A stretch of DNA of 64,000 nt, taken from assembly GCF_014681765.1 (NCBI RefSeq), contig NZ_CP061498.1:992001-1056000 (forward strand). Direction: 5' to 3'. This document shows positions 43,810-52,468 of this stretch, piece by piece. The DNA is from Roseicitreum antarcticum (GTDB taxonomy: Bacteria; Pseudomonadota; Alphaproteobacteria; Rhodobacterales; Rhodobacteraceae). Under the pieces are notes generated by a model, which saw only the letters and a program-made list of their open reading frames with translations, was not told the DNA's origin and did not search any database. The translations under genes and the position numbers were made by a program. Every line of letters begins with the position of its first letter. The stretch's first letter is position 1.

Positions 43810-44497
43810 TAAGCCAATCATATTCAGCGGGCCAATGGTTCGGGCGTTGCTGGAAGGTCGCAAGACGCAGACGCGGCGGCTTTTGAGGCCGCAGCCATCG
43901 AAGCCTTGGGGTTCGGCGTTTCGGGACGGAAATCGCTGGTGGACCGGAGACAGTTTGACCGCAGAGGTCATTGAGGAATGGGCCCTGCGCTACGCCCCCG
44001 GCGACCGCCTCTATGTGCGTGAGGCGTTTCTGCGCGGCGCAGCTCATGAGGGTGGCGAGATGATGGAGGCTGAAAGCACATATTACCGTGCAGACGGTGA
44101 TCCATTTGATAGCTGGTATGACCCTAAAACGGATGCCTACAAGGATCGCCTGCCGTGGAAGCCCTCCATCCACATGCCCCGCTGGGCGTCCCGCCTGACG
44201 CTGATTGTCAACGATGTACAGGTGCAGCGGTTGCAGGATATCAGCGAGGTGGACGCATGGGCCGAAGGATGCAAGCGCGGTGAGCCTTGGGACAACAGAC
44301 AAGGCTACTTCCCCGCCGAAGAACCGGACCCAAGCGGGATCGGTCATGTTGGCTGGGATTTTGCGAAAGAATGGTTTGAGGACCTCTGGAACAGCCTGCA
44401 CGGCCCCGACGCATGGGATCAGAACCCTTGGGTGGTAGCTGTCAGCTTCACCGTTCACCGTTGCAATATCGACCAGATGGAGGCCGCACATGGCTGA
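43802..44497 (+). CDS. ASCH/PUA-like phage protein
   Basis: 231 residues: PIIFSGPMVRALLEGRKTQTRRLL at the N-terminus, then YAPGDRLYVREAF and MPRWASRLTLIVNDVQVQRLQDISEVDAWAEG, ending VVAVSFTVHRCNIDQMEAAHG. This is the conserved pattern of phage proteins with an ASCH-like (PUA superfamily) fold, presumed to bind RNA. It overlaps the methyltransferase stop by 8 bp. Confidence 0.7.
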   Translation: MADKPIIFSGPMVRALLEGRKTQTRRLLRPQPSKPWGSAFRDGNRWWTGDSLTAEVIEEWALRYAPGDRLYVREAFLRGAAHEGGEMMEAESTYYRADGDPFDSWYDPKTDAYKDRLPWKPSIHMPRWASRLTLIVNDVQVQRLQDISEVDAWAEGCKRGEPWDNRQGYFPAEEPDPSGIGHVGWDFAKEWFEDLWNSLHGPDAWDQNPWVVAVSFTVHRCNIDQMEAAHG

Positions 44498-44897
44498 TCG
44501 CGGCGACTACGAAGGGGACGAAGCGGGCCGCTGCGGCGGCTGCGGGTCTCGCAACATGGTGATGGCAAGCGGCGGAAAGCACGCGGGCTGCATGGACTGT
44601 GGGCGCATTCAAGAACCCGAAACACGCGACTGGCCTGAGGCCCGCATGTGCGATAACTGCGCTTTCCGCAAGGGATCACCAGAGCGTGCCGACCCCTTCC
44701 GCTGGGCTGAGGTGTCGGAGACCATCACATCCGGCCAGTATTTCCACTGTCACAAAGGACTGCCCGCAAAGCTGGACGCCGACAGCTTGTCGGTATCAAT
44801 CAGCCCGCCCGATCCGACGCAAGGCCGCGTCACCGTCTGCGCGGGGTGGCTGGCGGCGCGTATAGCTCACTGCAAGAAGATCAAGGCAGCGGAATGA
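44490..44897 (+). CDS. Cys-rich zinc-ribbon phage protein
   Basis: 135 residues. A four-Cys zinc ribbon (CGGC at 15-18, CMDC at 34-37) is followed by a second Cys/His cluster (CDNCAFRKGSPE at 54-65, HCH near 86, a single Cys near 117). Likely metal binding; role unknown. Overlaps both neighbours. Confidence 0.6.
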   Translation: MADRGDYEGDEAGRCGGCGSRNMVMASGGKHAGCMDCGRIQEPETRDWPEARMCDNCAFRKGSPERADPFRWAEVSETITSGQYFHCHKGLPAKLDADSLSVSISPPDPTQGRVTVCAGWLAARIAHCKKIKAAE

Positions 44898-45169
44898 CAG
44901 TCTATGTCGACGACATGCAAGCCCCGTTTGGCCGCATGAAAATGTGCCACATGATCGCGGACAGCACCGACGAGCTGCTGGCGATGGCTGATCGCATCGG
45001 TGTCGCCAGGCGGTGGATACAGCACGCCGGTACGACCCGGGAACACTTCGACATCGCAATGACCAAGCGGGCGCTGGCTGTGCGGCACGGTGCCGTAGAG
45101 GTCACGCGGTTGGAGTTGGGCCGGATCATTTTGGCGAGGCGCGCGAAGCCAGCAGAGGTGCAGCGATGA
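44894..45169 (+). CDS. DUF4031 family protein
   Basis: 91 residues from ATG 44894. MTVYVDDMQAPFGRMKMCHMIADSTDELLAMADRIGVARRWIQ...HFDIAMTKRALAVRHGAVEVT is the DUF4031 signature. These small proteins are common in phages and bacteria; function unknown. Coupled by ATGA overlaps to both neighbours. Confidence 0.8.
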   Translation: MTVYVDDMQAPFGRMKMCHMIADSTDELLAMADRIGVARRWIQHAGTTREHFDIAMTKRALAVRHGAVEVTRLELGRIILARRAKPAEVQR

Positions 45170-45781
45170 CCCAGAACCGCAGCAGCGCCGTAATGCAGCA
45201 GCGTAGTGAACCGCACAACAGTCTGGACGACTTCCCTACCCCACCGTGGGCCACGCGGGCGCTGTGTGAGCTTCTGATCGCCCAAGGCTACATACTGCGC
45301 ACATCCAAGGCTCGGGAACCTGCCGCCAACCGAGGCCATATGGTCCTGCCCTGACTGAATATTTTGGCGCGGTCGAGGCATCCGACATCCATGACTATGG
45401 CGCCGGATTCCCGCAATCCGACTACCTGTTCGGCCCGGATCAGGATCCGACCGACTGGACGATCACGAACCGCCCTTGCGGCTGGCCGAGCAGTTCATTT
45501 CCCGCGCCTTGCGCACCAGCACCAAGGGCGTCGCAGTGATAGTTCGCAGCGCGTTTCTGGAAGGCGTCGGGCGCAATGATCTGCTTTTCAGCGTCACACC
45601 GCCCACGGACATCCTGCAATTCACCGAGCGCGTGGTGATGCACAAAGGAAAGCTCAGCGCCAAGGGCAGCACCGCGACCTCATATTGCTGGTTGGTATGG
45701 CAAGGACCCATCGGCAACACCCGCTTTCACTGGATACCGCCCTGTCGCAAACGCCTTGAACGTTCGGAGGATTACCAATGA
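45166..45781 (+). pseudogene. Phage adenine DNA methyltransferase, frame-disrupted
   Basis: Begins MTQNRSSAVMQQRSEPHNSLDDFPTPPWATRALCELLIAQGY. Motif I region EPAANRGHM leads into YFGAVEASDIHDYGAGFPQSDYLFG in a second frame. DDWTIT-N-x-P then shifts again into RLAEQFISRALRTSTKGVAVIVRSAFLEGVGR. The catalytic NPPF would be restored by one extra C at 45468 (AACCG read AACCCG). It is the second adenine methyltransferase of this phage; without repair it is non-functional. Confidence 0.7.
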
Positions 45782-46059
45782 CCGCCCGCGCCCTGACCCC
45801 CGAACACGTCGCAGATCGCTGGGAATGCAGCGCTGAGACGGTGCGCAATATGTGCAGGCGGGGGGAGTTGCCACACTTTCGCGTCGGGCGCATGATACGG
45901 CTGCGGCCAGAGCATGTGGAGGCTTATGAATGCGCGACTACAGAATCGGACGTCTCAATGGGCGTTTCGTCGTCACATGGCACGAAGATGGCCAGCGGCG
46001 GCGCTTCCGTCTTAACGCCACAACAGCGCGCGAAGCTGAGGCCGAAGCCCGCCAGGTAA
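45778..46059 (+). CDS. Excisionase-type MerR/AlpA-like HTH protein
   Basis: 93 residues. LTPEHVADRWECSAETVRNMCRRGELPHFRVGRMIRLRPEHVEAYE is the typical 'helix-turn-helix 17' excisionase fold with an R-V-G-R wing. It lies directly before and overlaps the integrase by 130 bp in another frame, as xis genes do. It should direct the integrase toward excision. The portion after residue ~55 lies within the integrase overlap and may be non-essential. Confidence 0.75.
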   Translation: MTARALTPEHVADRWECSAETVRNMCRRGELPHFRVGRMIRLRPEHVEAYECATTESDVSMGVSSSHGTKMASGGASVLTPQQRAKLRPKPAR

Positions 46060-46928
46060 TCATAGAGGCCAGCGCCCCGGCGGGCGCAGCAACCGTTGCC
46101 GAGATTTGGGAATTGTACCGATCTGACCGCAAGGGCCGGGTCATTGCCGAATCGATGCGCCACACCGGAAAGGCGATATTGCCCGCATTCGGCCACTTCC
46201 TTCCGGATCAGATCACATCGCAGGATTGCCGCAACCAGATCGACGCATGGCGCGTGGACGGCAAGCATGACGGGACAATCTGGACGCGCATGAACCATCT
46301 GCGGATTGTGCTGAGCTGGGCGCAGAAAATGCGGGTCATCGAACGCGCGCCCTACATCGAGCGCCCGGAACAGCCCGCCCCGCGCGATCGATACCTTTCA
46401 CAGGCAGAAGCTGACCGCTTGATCGACGCCGAGGCCGGGCCGCACGTCAAGCTGGCAATCATCCTGATGCTGACCACCGCCGCGCGGGTAACTGCCGCGC
46501 TGGAATTAACGTGGGATCGGGTGGACTTCGAGCGCGGGCAAGTCAGACTGGCCACAGGCGAAGGACGCAAGAAAGGCCGGGCTACTGTGCCGATGAACAA
46601 CACCCTGCGCGCAGCACTTGAATCCGCGCGCATGGCCGCGCTGTCGGATCACGTAATCGAATGGGGAGGAAAGCCCGTCAAATCCATCAAGCGCGGCTTT
46701 GCCAGCGCCGTGAAGAATGCGAAGCTGTCGGATGTGTCTCCGCACGTGCTGCGCCACACCGCCGCCGTTAGAATGGCCGAGGCGGGCAGGCCCATGTCGG
46801 AGATTGCGCAGTACCTTGGCCACACCAACACGGCCACGACCGAGAAGACCTACGCCCGATATTCCCCAGAACACCTGCGCACCGCCGCCGATTCCTTGGA
46901 GTTCACGCGGCTCAAAATCGTGCGCTGA
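45930..46928 (+). CDS. int: Tyrosine-type site-specific integrase
   Basis: 332 residues. Catalytic-domain residues are all present: Arg186 (TTAARVTAALELTW), His272-x2-Arg275 (SPHVLRHTAAV), His298 (YLGHTN) and Tyr308 (KTYARYS). An N-terminal arm-binding region and a core-binding domain (about 52-145) precede it. It ends 55 bp before attR in the tRNA-Arg gene, the usual placement. It should recombine the 46-bp core shared by attL and attR. Confidence 0.92.
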   Translation: MRDYRIGRLNGRFVVTWHEDGQRRRFRLNATTAREAEAEARQVIIEASAPAGAATVAEIWELYRSDRKGRVIAESMRHTGKAILPAFGHFLPDQITSQDCRNQIDAWRVDGKHDGTIWTRMNHLRIVLSWAQKMRVIERAPYIERPEQPAPRDRYLSQAEADRLIDAEAGPHVKLAIILMLTTAARVTAALELTWDRVDFERGQVRLATGEGRKKGRATVPMNNTLRAALESARMAALSDHVIEWGGKPVKSIKRGFASAVKNAKLSDVSPHVLRHTAAVRMAEAGRPMSEIAQYLGHTNTATTEKTYARYSPEHLRTAADSLEFTRLKIVR

Positions 46929-46983
46929 GGTCCATTGAACCAAAGGGCAATGTACCAAATTGCGGCTAAGTCATTGATTTTAT

Positions 46984-47029
46984 TGGTGCACCCAGCAGGA
47001 TTCGAACCTGCGACCTCTGCCTTCGGAGG
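46984..47029 (-). repeat. attR: 46-bp tRNA-Arg 3'-half repeat
   Basis: Identical to 4783-4828. It forms the 3' half of the complete tRNA-Arg gene, so insertion replaced the tRNA 3' end with a phage-encoded identical copy and preserved the gene. Confidence 0.93.
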
Positions 47030-47060
47030 GCAGCGCTCTATCCAGCTGAGCTATGGGTGC
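46984..47060 (-). tRNA. tRNA-Arg (anticodon CCG)
   Basis: 77 nt. Acceptor GCACCCA (47060-47054) pairs with TGGGTGC, discriminator A and encoded CCA at 46984. The D arm is AGCTCAGCTGGATAGAGC, the anticodon stem CTGCC/GGCAG with loop CTCCGAA gives anticodon CCG, and the T arm contains GGTTCGAATCC. This is the integration target of the prophage. Confidence 0.95.
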
Positions 47061-47221
47061 CGCTGCGCGATGTATACGAACAGATGCGGGCGCTTGCAAT
47101 CGCGTATTGCCCAGTCATGGAAATTTCGTGGGTTGCACGGAAACGCTGATTAAGGGCCAGAGTTCAATGGCAAGGTGCCCTCTTGCTGCGCAGTTCACAA
47201 TACCCGCCGCCTGCCGGGTGG

Positions 47222-48424
47222 CTACTCGTCCACCCGGGTTGCGCTGAGATCGACATTCACCGTCACGTCAAACCCCACGGTTGTCTCATCTTGATAGCTT
47301 TCGCCCATGCCAAAGTTGCGCCGGTCCAGCGTGACCGTCCCGGTCATCTGCGCCGTATTCCCCGTCACCGTCAGGTTGAACGGGAGGGACACCGGCACAC
47401 TGGCCCCAGCAAGGCTGAGCGTTCCCTGCGCCAGATAGCCCTCACCGACGCCCTGCGGCACGATTTCGGCCTCGAATACGGCCGTCGGGTGATTTTCGAC
47501 GTCAAAAAAGTCCGGCCCCTTGGCCTGCGAGGTCACAGAGCCCAGCGTCAGCGTGTCCACCGCGATCGTTACCGTCACACTGCCATGGGCGCCGTCGCGG
47601 GCCACTTCATCGAAGGTGATCGCGGCGGTCCAGTCGTCGAACCTTCCCGTGACAGCACTGCCCAGCTGGCGCACGTCGAAGTTCAATGTCCCGTCGGTAA
47701 CCTCCCACCCGGTTTCGGGCGCTTGCAGGGCGGTGCGCGATGTTGCCTCGGGCGCTGGGATCAGCGTCAGCGCGGCCCCGGCACCTGCCAGGTAGATCAG
47801 CCCTGCGACGGCGACGGGGGCGAAACCATGCCGTTTTGGCGCGGGCACGTTCGATGTGTCGGCGGCGCCGGGCAACATGCGGCGCAAAACGCCGTCGCGG
47901 TCCACGACCTGATGCTTCACCGCGCCCGCAATGTGCAAGATCAGTGACACCGCCAGCACCTTGGTGAATAGCCAGTGCAACGCCGCCGCACCGGTTTCCA
48001 CCGCGGGGGTTTGTGGCACGAACGGCAGGGTCTGGCCAAAGGGCCACCAGATCGGCGCAAACCCGCTGGTGGCGGCGTGATGCACCCAGCCGGTCAGCGG
48101 TACCGCCACCAGCGAGACATAGAGCATCCAGTGCACCAGGTCGGCCAGGAATGTCTCCAGCCGCCGTTCGGGATGCATCGGCGCCGGTCGCGGCTGCGAC
48201 ACTGCCCAAAGGATGCGGGCCAGCGCGACAAAGAACAGCGTCACGCCCAGCGTCTTGTGCAACGAGAACAGCGTGGCCTTCGTCGCCAGTTGCTCTGATG
48301 TGTCATAACCCCAGTCATTCGCAATCAGCCCCAACGGGAAGGCTGTCAGGATCAGGGCAGCTGTCAGCCAATGCAGGGTTTTTGCGACCCCGCCATAGGT
48401 TTGCGCGGTGTTGGACAAAGGCAT
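47222..48424 (-). CDS. Cytochrome b561 - YceI fusion protein
   Basis: 400 residues from ATG 48424. The N-terminal half is a cytochrome b561-type domain: four transmembrane helices with haem-ligand candidates in KTLHWLTAALILT, LHKTLGVTLFFVALARILW, LVHWMLYVSLVAVPLTGWVHH and LHWLFTKVLAVSLILHIAGAVKHQ. The C-terminal ~180 residues are a periplasmic YceI lipocalin-like domain (LNFDVRQLGSAVTGRFDDWTAAI...). Likely couples quinol/haem b electron transfer with an isoprenoid- or quinone-binding pocket. It is followed upstream by a separate YceI gene, a common Roseobacter pairing. Confidence 0.85.
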   Translation of the reverse strand: MPLSNTAQTYGGVAKTLHWLTAALILTAFPLGLIANDWGYDTSEQLATKATLFSLHKTLGVTLFFVALARILWAVSQPRPAPMHPERRLETFLADLVHWMLYVSLVAVPLTGWVHHAATSGFAPIWWPFGQTLPFVPQTPAVETGAAALHWLFTKVLAVSLILHIAGAVKHQVVDRDGVLRRMLPGAADTSNVPAPKRHGFAPVAVAGLIYLAGAGAALTLIPAPEATSRTALQAPETGWEVTDGTLNFDVRQLGSAVTGRFDDWTAAITFDEVARDGAHGSVTVTIAVDTLTLGSVTSQAKGPDFFDVENHPTAVFEAEIVPQGVGEGYLAQGTLSLAGASVPVSLPFNLTVTGNTAQMTGTVTLDRRNFGMGESYQDETTVGFDVTVNVDLSATRVDE

Positions 48425-48688
48425 GACCGGTTTCCTTGGTGGATTGGACTGGGCACGGGTGCCGGGACGAGCGATTAAATTGAACGGGTAGATGCTGCGC
48501 CGTATACGACGCGGACGCCGCGAACGCACGATATGCCACCACAGACACCGCCCGATGCGTCGCGGGGGCCCGGGGGGGGCTCAGGGGAGAGCGGGCGCGC
48601 GCAAGTTCAACGCGCGCCGGCAGAGCACGGCCACCGCCGCGCCCTGCCTGCCCTACAGGCAAACGCGGCGCGGCGGGTCAGCGGGGTA

Positions 48689-49276
48689 TCATTCGGCTTT
48701 CATCGCCTCGACCGAGATCATGATCGATACTTCATCGCTGACGTAGGGCGCGAACATGCCCATGTCGTAATCACTGCGCAGGACAGTCGTGGTGGCGTCG
48801 AAGCCAGCCCAGGGCTTACCCTCAACCGGGTGAGCATCCATTACCGCGTTCAGGGTCGCGTCCAGGACGACCTCACGCGTGATGTCGTTCATGGTCAGGT
48901 CGCCGGTAATCAGCGCCGTCGACTCGCCGGTCACTTCGATGCCGGTAGAGGTGAAGGTGACCATGTCATCTTCCGACGCGCCAAAGAAATCATCGGTCAT
49001 GAAGTGGGTGAACCGCTCTTCCCAGCCGGTCAGCATGGAGCGGACGGGGAAAGAAACCGCAACAGTAGAATTCGCCGGGTCCTCTTGATCAAAAGCGATT
49101 TCGCCGTCGAAGCCAGAGAACATGCCATAGGTCGTGGACAGGCCGAAGTGGTCATAGCTGAACAGCACCTGGCTGTGGCTGGAATCCAGCACATAGGCCT
49201 CGGGTTCGGCTTGGGCGGCGGTGGCGCCGATAGCCAGGAACGGAATCAGCGCGGCGGTACGGATAAACGTATTCAT
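48689..49276 (-). CDS. YceI family periplasmic protein
   Basis: 195 residues from ATG 49276 with signal peptide MNTFIRTAALIPFLAIGATAAQA. The mature YceI domain starts YVLDSSHSQVLFSYDHFGLSTTYGMFSGFDG and ends SDEVSIMISVEAMK. YceI proteins bind polyprenoids or quinones in a beta-barrel. Co-directional with the b561-YceI fusion, 264 bp upstream of it; the gap is GC-rich with no gene. Confidence 0.9.
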   Translation of the reverse strand: MNTFIRTAALIPFLAIGATAAQAEPEAYVLDSSHSQVLFSYDHFGLSTTYGMFSGFDGEIAFDQEDPANSTVAVSFPVRSMLTGWEERFTHFMTDDFFGASEDDMVTFTSTGIEVTGESTALITGDLTMNDITREVVLDATLNAVMDAHPVEGKPWAGFDATTTVLRSDYDMGMFAPYVSDEVSIMISVEAMKAE

Positions 49277-49499
49277 TGGGATACTCCTAGTGGACTTGGT
49301 GTTTTTCATCCCGACCCGTATCGCAAAATGTGCCTACACGATCAATTCGCACATATTTTGTATGTCATGTTCGCCAGCGCACAGAAGCCGGTGCCGCATT
49401 TTCGGGCAAGCGCGGCTGCGATGCGGATCGCCTCATTGCAATCTACGGCGCATTTGCAATCGGCGCGTGCCTGTTCACCGCACCAGCCGCCTGCGCATC

Positions 49500-50294
49500 C
49501 TAGCCCTGCGCATCCTCACCCGACGCATCATCGAACGGATCGCCCGGATAGGCCACGCCAGTCAGGTAAAGGCCCTGCGGCGGACAGACCGGGCCGCAGG
49601 CGGCGCGGTCACGCGCGGCCAGCGCCTGACCGACATCAGCGGGTTGCCAGCCCCCCGACCCCACGCGCTCCAATGTGCCGACGATGCTGCGCACCTGATT
49701 GTGCAGAAACGACCGGGCGCACAGGAAGAAGCGGAACTCTGCCCCCTGCGGATAGGGATGCTCAGTGATCTCCAGCGCGTCCAGCGTCTTGAACGGCGAC
49801 GGCGCCTGACACTGGCTGGCGCGGAAGGTGGTGAAATCATGCCGTCCGATCAGATGCTTCGCACCTTCACGCATCGCAGTCAGGTCCAGCGCGTTGCGCA
49901 CATGCCAGGCGCGGCCCACATCATGGGTCAGCGGCGCGCGGCGTGCGATCAGGCGAAAGAGATACCGCCGCTCGGTCGCGGAAAACCGCGCGTGGAACCT
50001 GTCATCCACCCGCACACAGGCCACCACGGCGATGGGATGCGGGCGCAGGTGGTGGTTTACCGCCTCGGTCAGGCGAAACGGTGTCCAGTCGCGCACCATA
50101 TCGGCATGGGCCACCTGCCCCGTCGCATGCACGCCCGCATCCGTGCGCCCCGCCGCCGCGATCCCCGGCATCCCGGGGTCGAGGCGACGCAGCGCATCCT
50201 CAACCGTGGCCTGAACCGAAGCCTGGTCATTCTGGCGCTGCCAGCCGCTGAACGGTCCGCCGTCATAGTCGATTTTCAACGCGTATCTGGGCAT
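49500..50294 (-). CDS. truA: tRNA pseudouridine(38-40) synthase TruA
   Basis: 264 residues from ATG 50294. [18 protein letters not shown] at the N-terminus and the catalytic Asp52 in GRTDAGVHA; also [19 protein letters not shown] and [13 protein letters not shown] in the C-terminal half. It converts uridines 38-40 of the anticodon arm of many tRNAs to pseudouridine. Divergent from the MATE gene. Confidence 0.95.
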   Translation of the reverse strand: MPRYALKIDYDGGPFSGWQRQNDQASVQATVEDALRRLDPGMPGIAAAGRTDAGVHATGQVAHADMVRDWTPFRLTEAVNHHLRPHPIAVVACVRVDDRFHARFSATERRYLFRLIARRAPLTHDVGRAWHVRNALDLTAMREGAKHLIGRHDFTTFRASQCQAPSPFKTLDALEITEHPYPQGAEFRFFLCARSFLHNQVRSIVGTLERVGSGGWQPADVGQALAARDRAACGPVCPPQGLYLTGVAYPGDPFDDASGEDAQG

Positions 50295-50513
50295 TGCGCG
50301 CCGATACAGCGGCGGCGCGGCTTTGGCAAGAATGCCGCGCGCGAAACGCGGTGCGCCCCGGCGCGTGTCCCGGTGCACACTCACCACCCCCTAACCGCCT
50401 GGGTCAGCCCTTCAGGCAGGGCCGACCACTCCCCCGGCAACGTTCTGCCGCAAGGGCATTTCACAGGTGAAACGGGCCTTGCCGCCCTGTGCAAGCGACG
50501 CTATGCCAAGACC

Positions 50514-51911
50514 ATGTCAGAGAAAGCCCTATATCGCCGTCAGGCAAAGCTGGTGCTTGTGCTGGGGCTGCCGCTGGTGGGCAGCCACCTCGCGCAGTTC
50601 AGCCTGAACATCACCGACACCATCATGCTGGGCTGGTACGGCGTCGATGAACTGGCCGCCGGGGTGCTGGGCGCAATGTTCTTCTTCACCCTGTTCATCT
50701 TCGGCGCAGGATTCGCCAATGCGGTGATGCCGATGGTCGCGACCGCGGCCGGGGCCGAGAATGATGCCGAAGTGCGGCGCGCCACCCGCATGGGCCTCTG
50801 GTTGTCGTGCGCTTTCGGGTTGGGTGTGCTGCCGCTGATGTGGTGGTCCGAGGCGCTGCTGCTTGGGCTCGGCCAGCCCGACCGCGTAGCCGAACTGACC
50901 CAGGATTACCTGCGCATCGCGGGGTTTGGCATGCTGCCTGCGCTGGTGGTCATGGTGCTCAAAAGCTACCTGGCCGCGCTGGAACGCACGCAGGTCGTGC
51001 TGTGGGTGACGGTCGCGGCAGTGCTGGTCAATATCGTCATCAACTGGATATTCATCTTCGGCAATCTGGGCGCACCTGAAATGGGCATCCGGGGGGCCGC
51101 GCTGGCCTCGGTGCTGGTGCAATTGTTCAGCGCCGCGCTGCTGATGGCCTATGCCGGCTGGTTGCCTGCGCTGCGTCGCTATGCCTTGTGGCAGCGCTTC
51201 TGGCGGCCCGACTGGCAGGCGATGGGGCAGGTCTACCGTCTGGGCTGGCCCATCGGGCTGGCGCTTCTGGCCGAAAGCGGGCTCTTTGCCGCGACCTCGG
51301 TAATGATGGGCTGGCTGGGCACCGAACAACTGGCCGCCCACGGCATCGCAATCGAGCTGACAGCGCTGTTCTTCATGATGCATCTGGGCCTGTCGAACGC
51401 CGCCACGATCATTGTCGGGCGCGCGCGCGGGCGGGCGGACTGGGCGGCGCTGCGCGCGGGCTCCAAGGTGTCGGTCGGCATCTCGCTTCTGGTCGCGCTG
51501 GCCACGATGACGCTGTATTTCACGCTGGCAGGCCCGATGGTGGGGCTGTTCCTTGCCCCTGATGAGCCGCAGCGCGACGCGATCATCGCGATCGGCGTCA
51601 CGCTGGTCTATATCGCGGCGGTGTTCCAACTGGCCGATGCAGCACAGGTCATGGCGATGGGCCTGCTGCGCGGCGTGCAAGACACGCGCTGGCCCATGGT
51701 CATTGCGGCGGTCAGCTACTGGCTGATCGGCATTCCGTGCAGCTACCTGTTCGGGGTGACGCTGAACCTTGGCGGGCCGGGCATCTGGCTGGGCCTTGTG
51801 GTCGGCCTGACTGTCGCGGCGGTGGCGCTGATGGTGCGCTTCTGGCGCGGCGTGGCCGGGCTGGGACAGCCCGGCGGCGCAGGTACCACCGCCAGCCGCA
51901 CGCAGGCATGA
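50514..51911 (+). CDS. MATE family multidrug/cation efflux protein
   Basis: 465 residues, 12 predicted transmembrane helices in two similar halves. Typical NorM-group features are LVLGLPLVGSHLAQFSLNITDTIMLG in helix 1, VNIVINWIFIFG in helix 5/6, and the second-half repeat WPIGLALLAESGLFAATSVMMGWLG. It exports cationic or organic compounds in exchange for Na+ or H+. ATG 50514 is used; the frame is open upstream only because it is antisense to truA. Overlaps crcB by 4 bp. Confidence 0.9.
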   Translation: MSEKALYRRQAKLVLVLGLPLVGSHLAQFSLNITDTIMLGWYGVDELAAGVLGAMFFFTLFIFGAGFANAVMPMVATAAGAENDAEVRRATRMGLWLSCAFGLGVLPLMWWSEALLLGLGQPDRVAELTQDYLRIAGFGMLPALVVMVLKSYLAALERTQVVLWVTVAAVLVNIVINWIFIFGNLGAPEMGIRGAALASVLVQLFSAALLMAYAGWLPALRRYALWQRFWRPDWQAMGQVYRLGWPIGLALLAESGLFAATSVMMGWLGTEQLAAHGIAIELTALFFMMHLGLSNAATIIVGRARGRADWAALRAGSKVSVGISLLVALATMTLYFTLAGPMVGLFLAPDEPQRDAIIAIGVTLVYIAAVFQLADAAQVMAMGLLRGVQDTRWPMVIAAVSYWLIGIPCSYLFGVTLNLGGPGIWLGLVVGLTVAAVALMVRFWRGVAGLGQPGGAGTTASRTQA

Positions 51912-52414
51912 CCCCCGCCATGACCGCCGCGGCCCTGGCACCGCTGCTGACGACCATCGCGCTGGTTGCCCTTGGCGGCGCGCTGGGGGCTGTCGCGCGC
52001 GTCCGGCTGACGGCGTGTGTTGGCAACTGGGTCGCACAGCGGCGCGGCGCGGCGAATGTCGCGCAGGCGACAATGTCGCGCGGTACGCCACTGCCCATCG
52101 GGACCATCATCGTCAACCTGTCGGGCGCACTGGCCATCGGGCTGGTGGCGGGCAGCGGTGCTTTGGGTGCCGGATCTTTCACCGGAGACGCCTTGGCCAG
52201 CGCTGGCTGGGCGCTGGGTGTCACGGGCTTTCTTGGCAGCTTCACCACCGTCTCTTCACTGGCGCTGCAAACGCTGGAACTGGCGGATACCGGCCACACC
52301 GGACGCGCCGCGTTCAACCTGTGCGTAACCCTTGTCGCAGGGATCGCCGCTGTCACGCTGGGCTATGCGGCAGGCACCCAATTGTGGGGGCCACAGCTCT
52401 GGGGCGCAGCATGA
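51908..52414 (+). CDS. crcB: Fluoride channel FluC/CrcB subunit 1
   Basis: 168 residues, four transmembrane segments. Signature elements: ALGGALGAVARVRLT, IIVNLSGALAIGLV (Asn of the N-x-[ST]-G motif), and GFLGSFTTVSSLALQT (Phe-box). FluC dimers form an antiparallel fluoride-selective channel. Coupled to the MATE gene (ATGA) and followed by a second FluC gene, suggesting a heterodimer. Confidence 0.9.
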   Translation: MTPAMTAAALAPLLTTIALVALGGALGAVARVRLTACVGNWVAQRRGAANVAQATMSRGTPLPIGTIIVNLSGALAIGLVAGSGALGAGSFTGDALASAGWALGVTGFLGSFTTVSSLALQTLELADTGHTGRAAFNLCVTLVAGIAAVTLGYAAGTQLWGPQLWGAA

Positions 52415-52468
52415 GGGTCAGCATAGCATCCCGCCGCCGCGCCGGACAAAGCAACCCGGTAGCGCGCA

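Larger units (their letters stand above)
4783..47029. mobile_element. Temperate siphophage-type prophage (42.2 kb), integrated in tRNA-Arg
   Basis: Bounded by two identical 46-bp repeats that are the 3' half of tRNA-Arg(CCG). Contents follow a temperate tailed-phage plan: integrase and excisionase at the right end, divergent repressor/Cro control at 32 kb, rightward early genes with recT, and a leftward late module running terminase, head, tail, lysis. The lambda gpA-type terminase, lambda-type portal, protease-capsid fusion, tail tube and tape measure indicate a long non-contractile tail. Many late genes carry frame disruptions, so as written the element should not form particles. It could be a decayed prophage or an intact one with sequence errors. 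Confidence 0.93.

Noticed and set aside
48540-48610. GC block GGGGGCCCGGGGGGGG as a second cos-like site
   Set aside because: It lies between two core chromosomal genes far from any terminase, so ordinary GC-rich intergenic sequence is more likely.
49221-50513. Long + strand extension upstream of the MATE gene
   Set aside because: It is antisense to yceI and truA, has low-complexity Arg/His-rich sequence, and the true MATE start is ATG 50514.
50529-52091. 520-codon minus-strand frame opposite the MATE gene
   Set aside because: Arg/Gln/His-rich shadow of a high-GC gene; no domain, and the + strand MATE protein is unmistakable.
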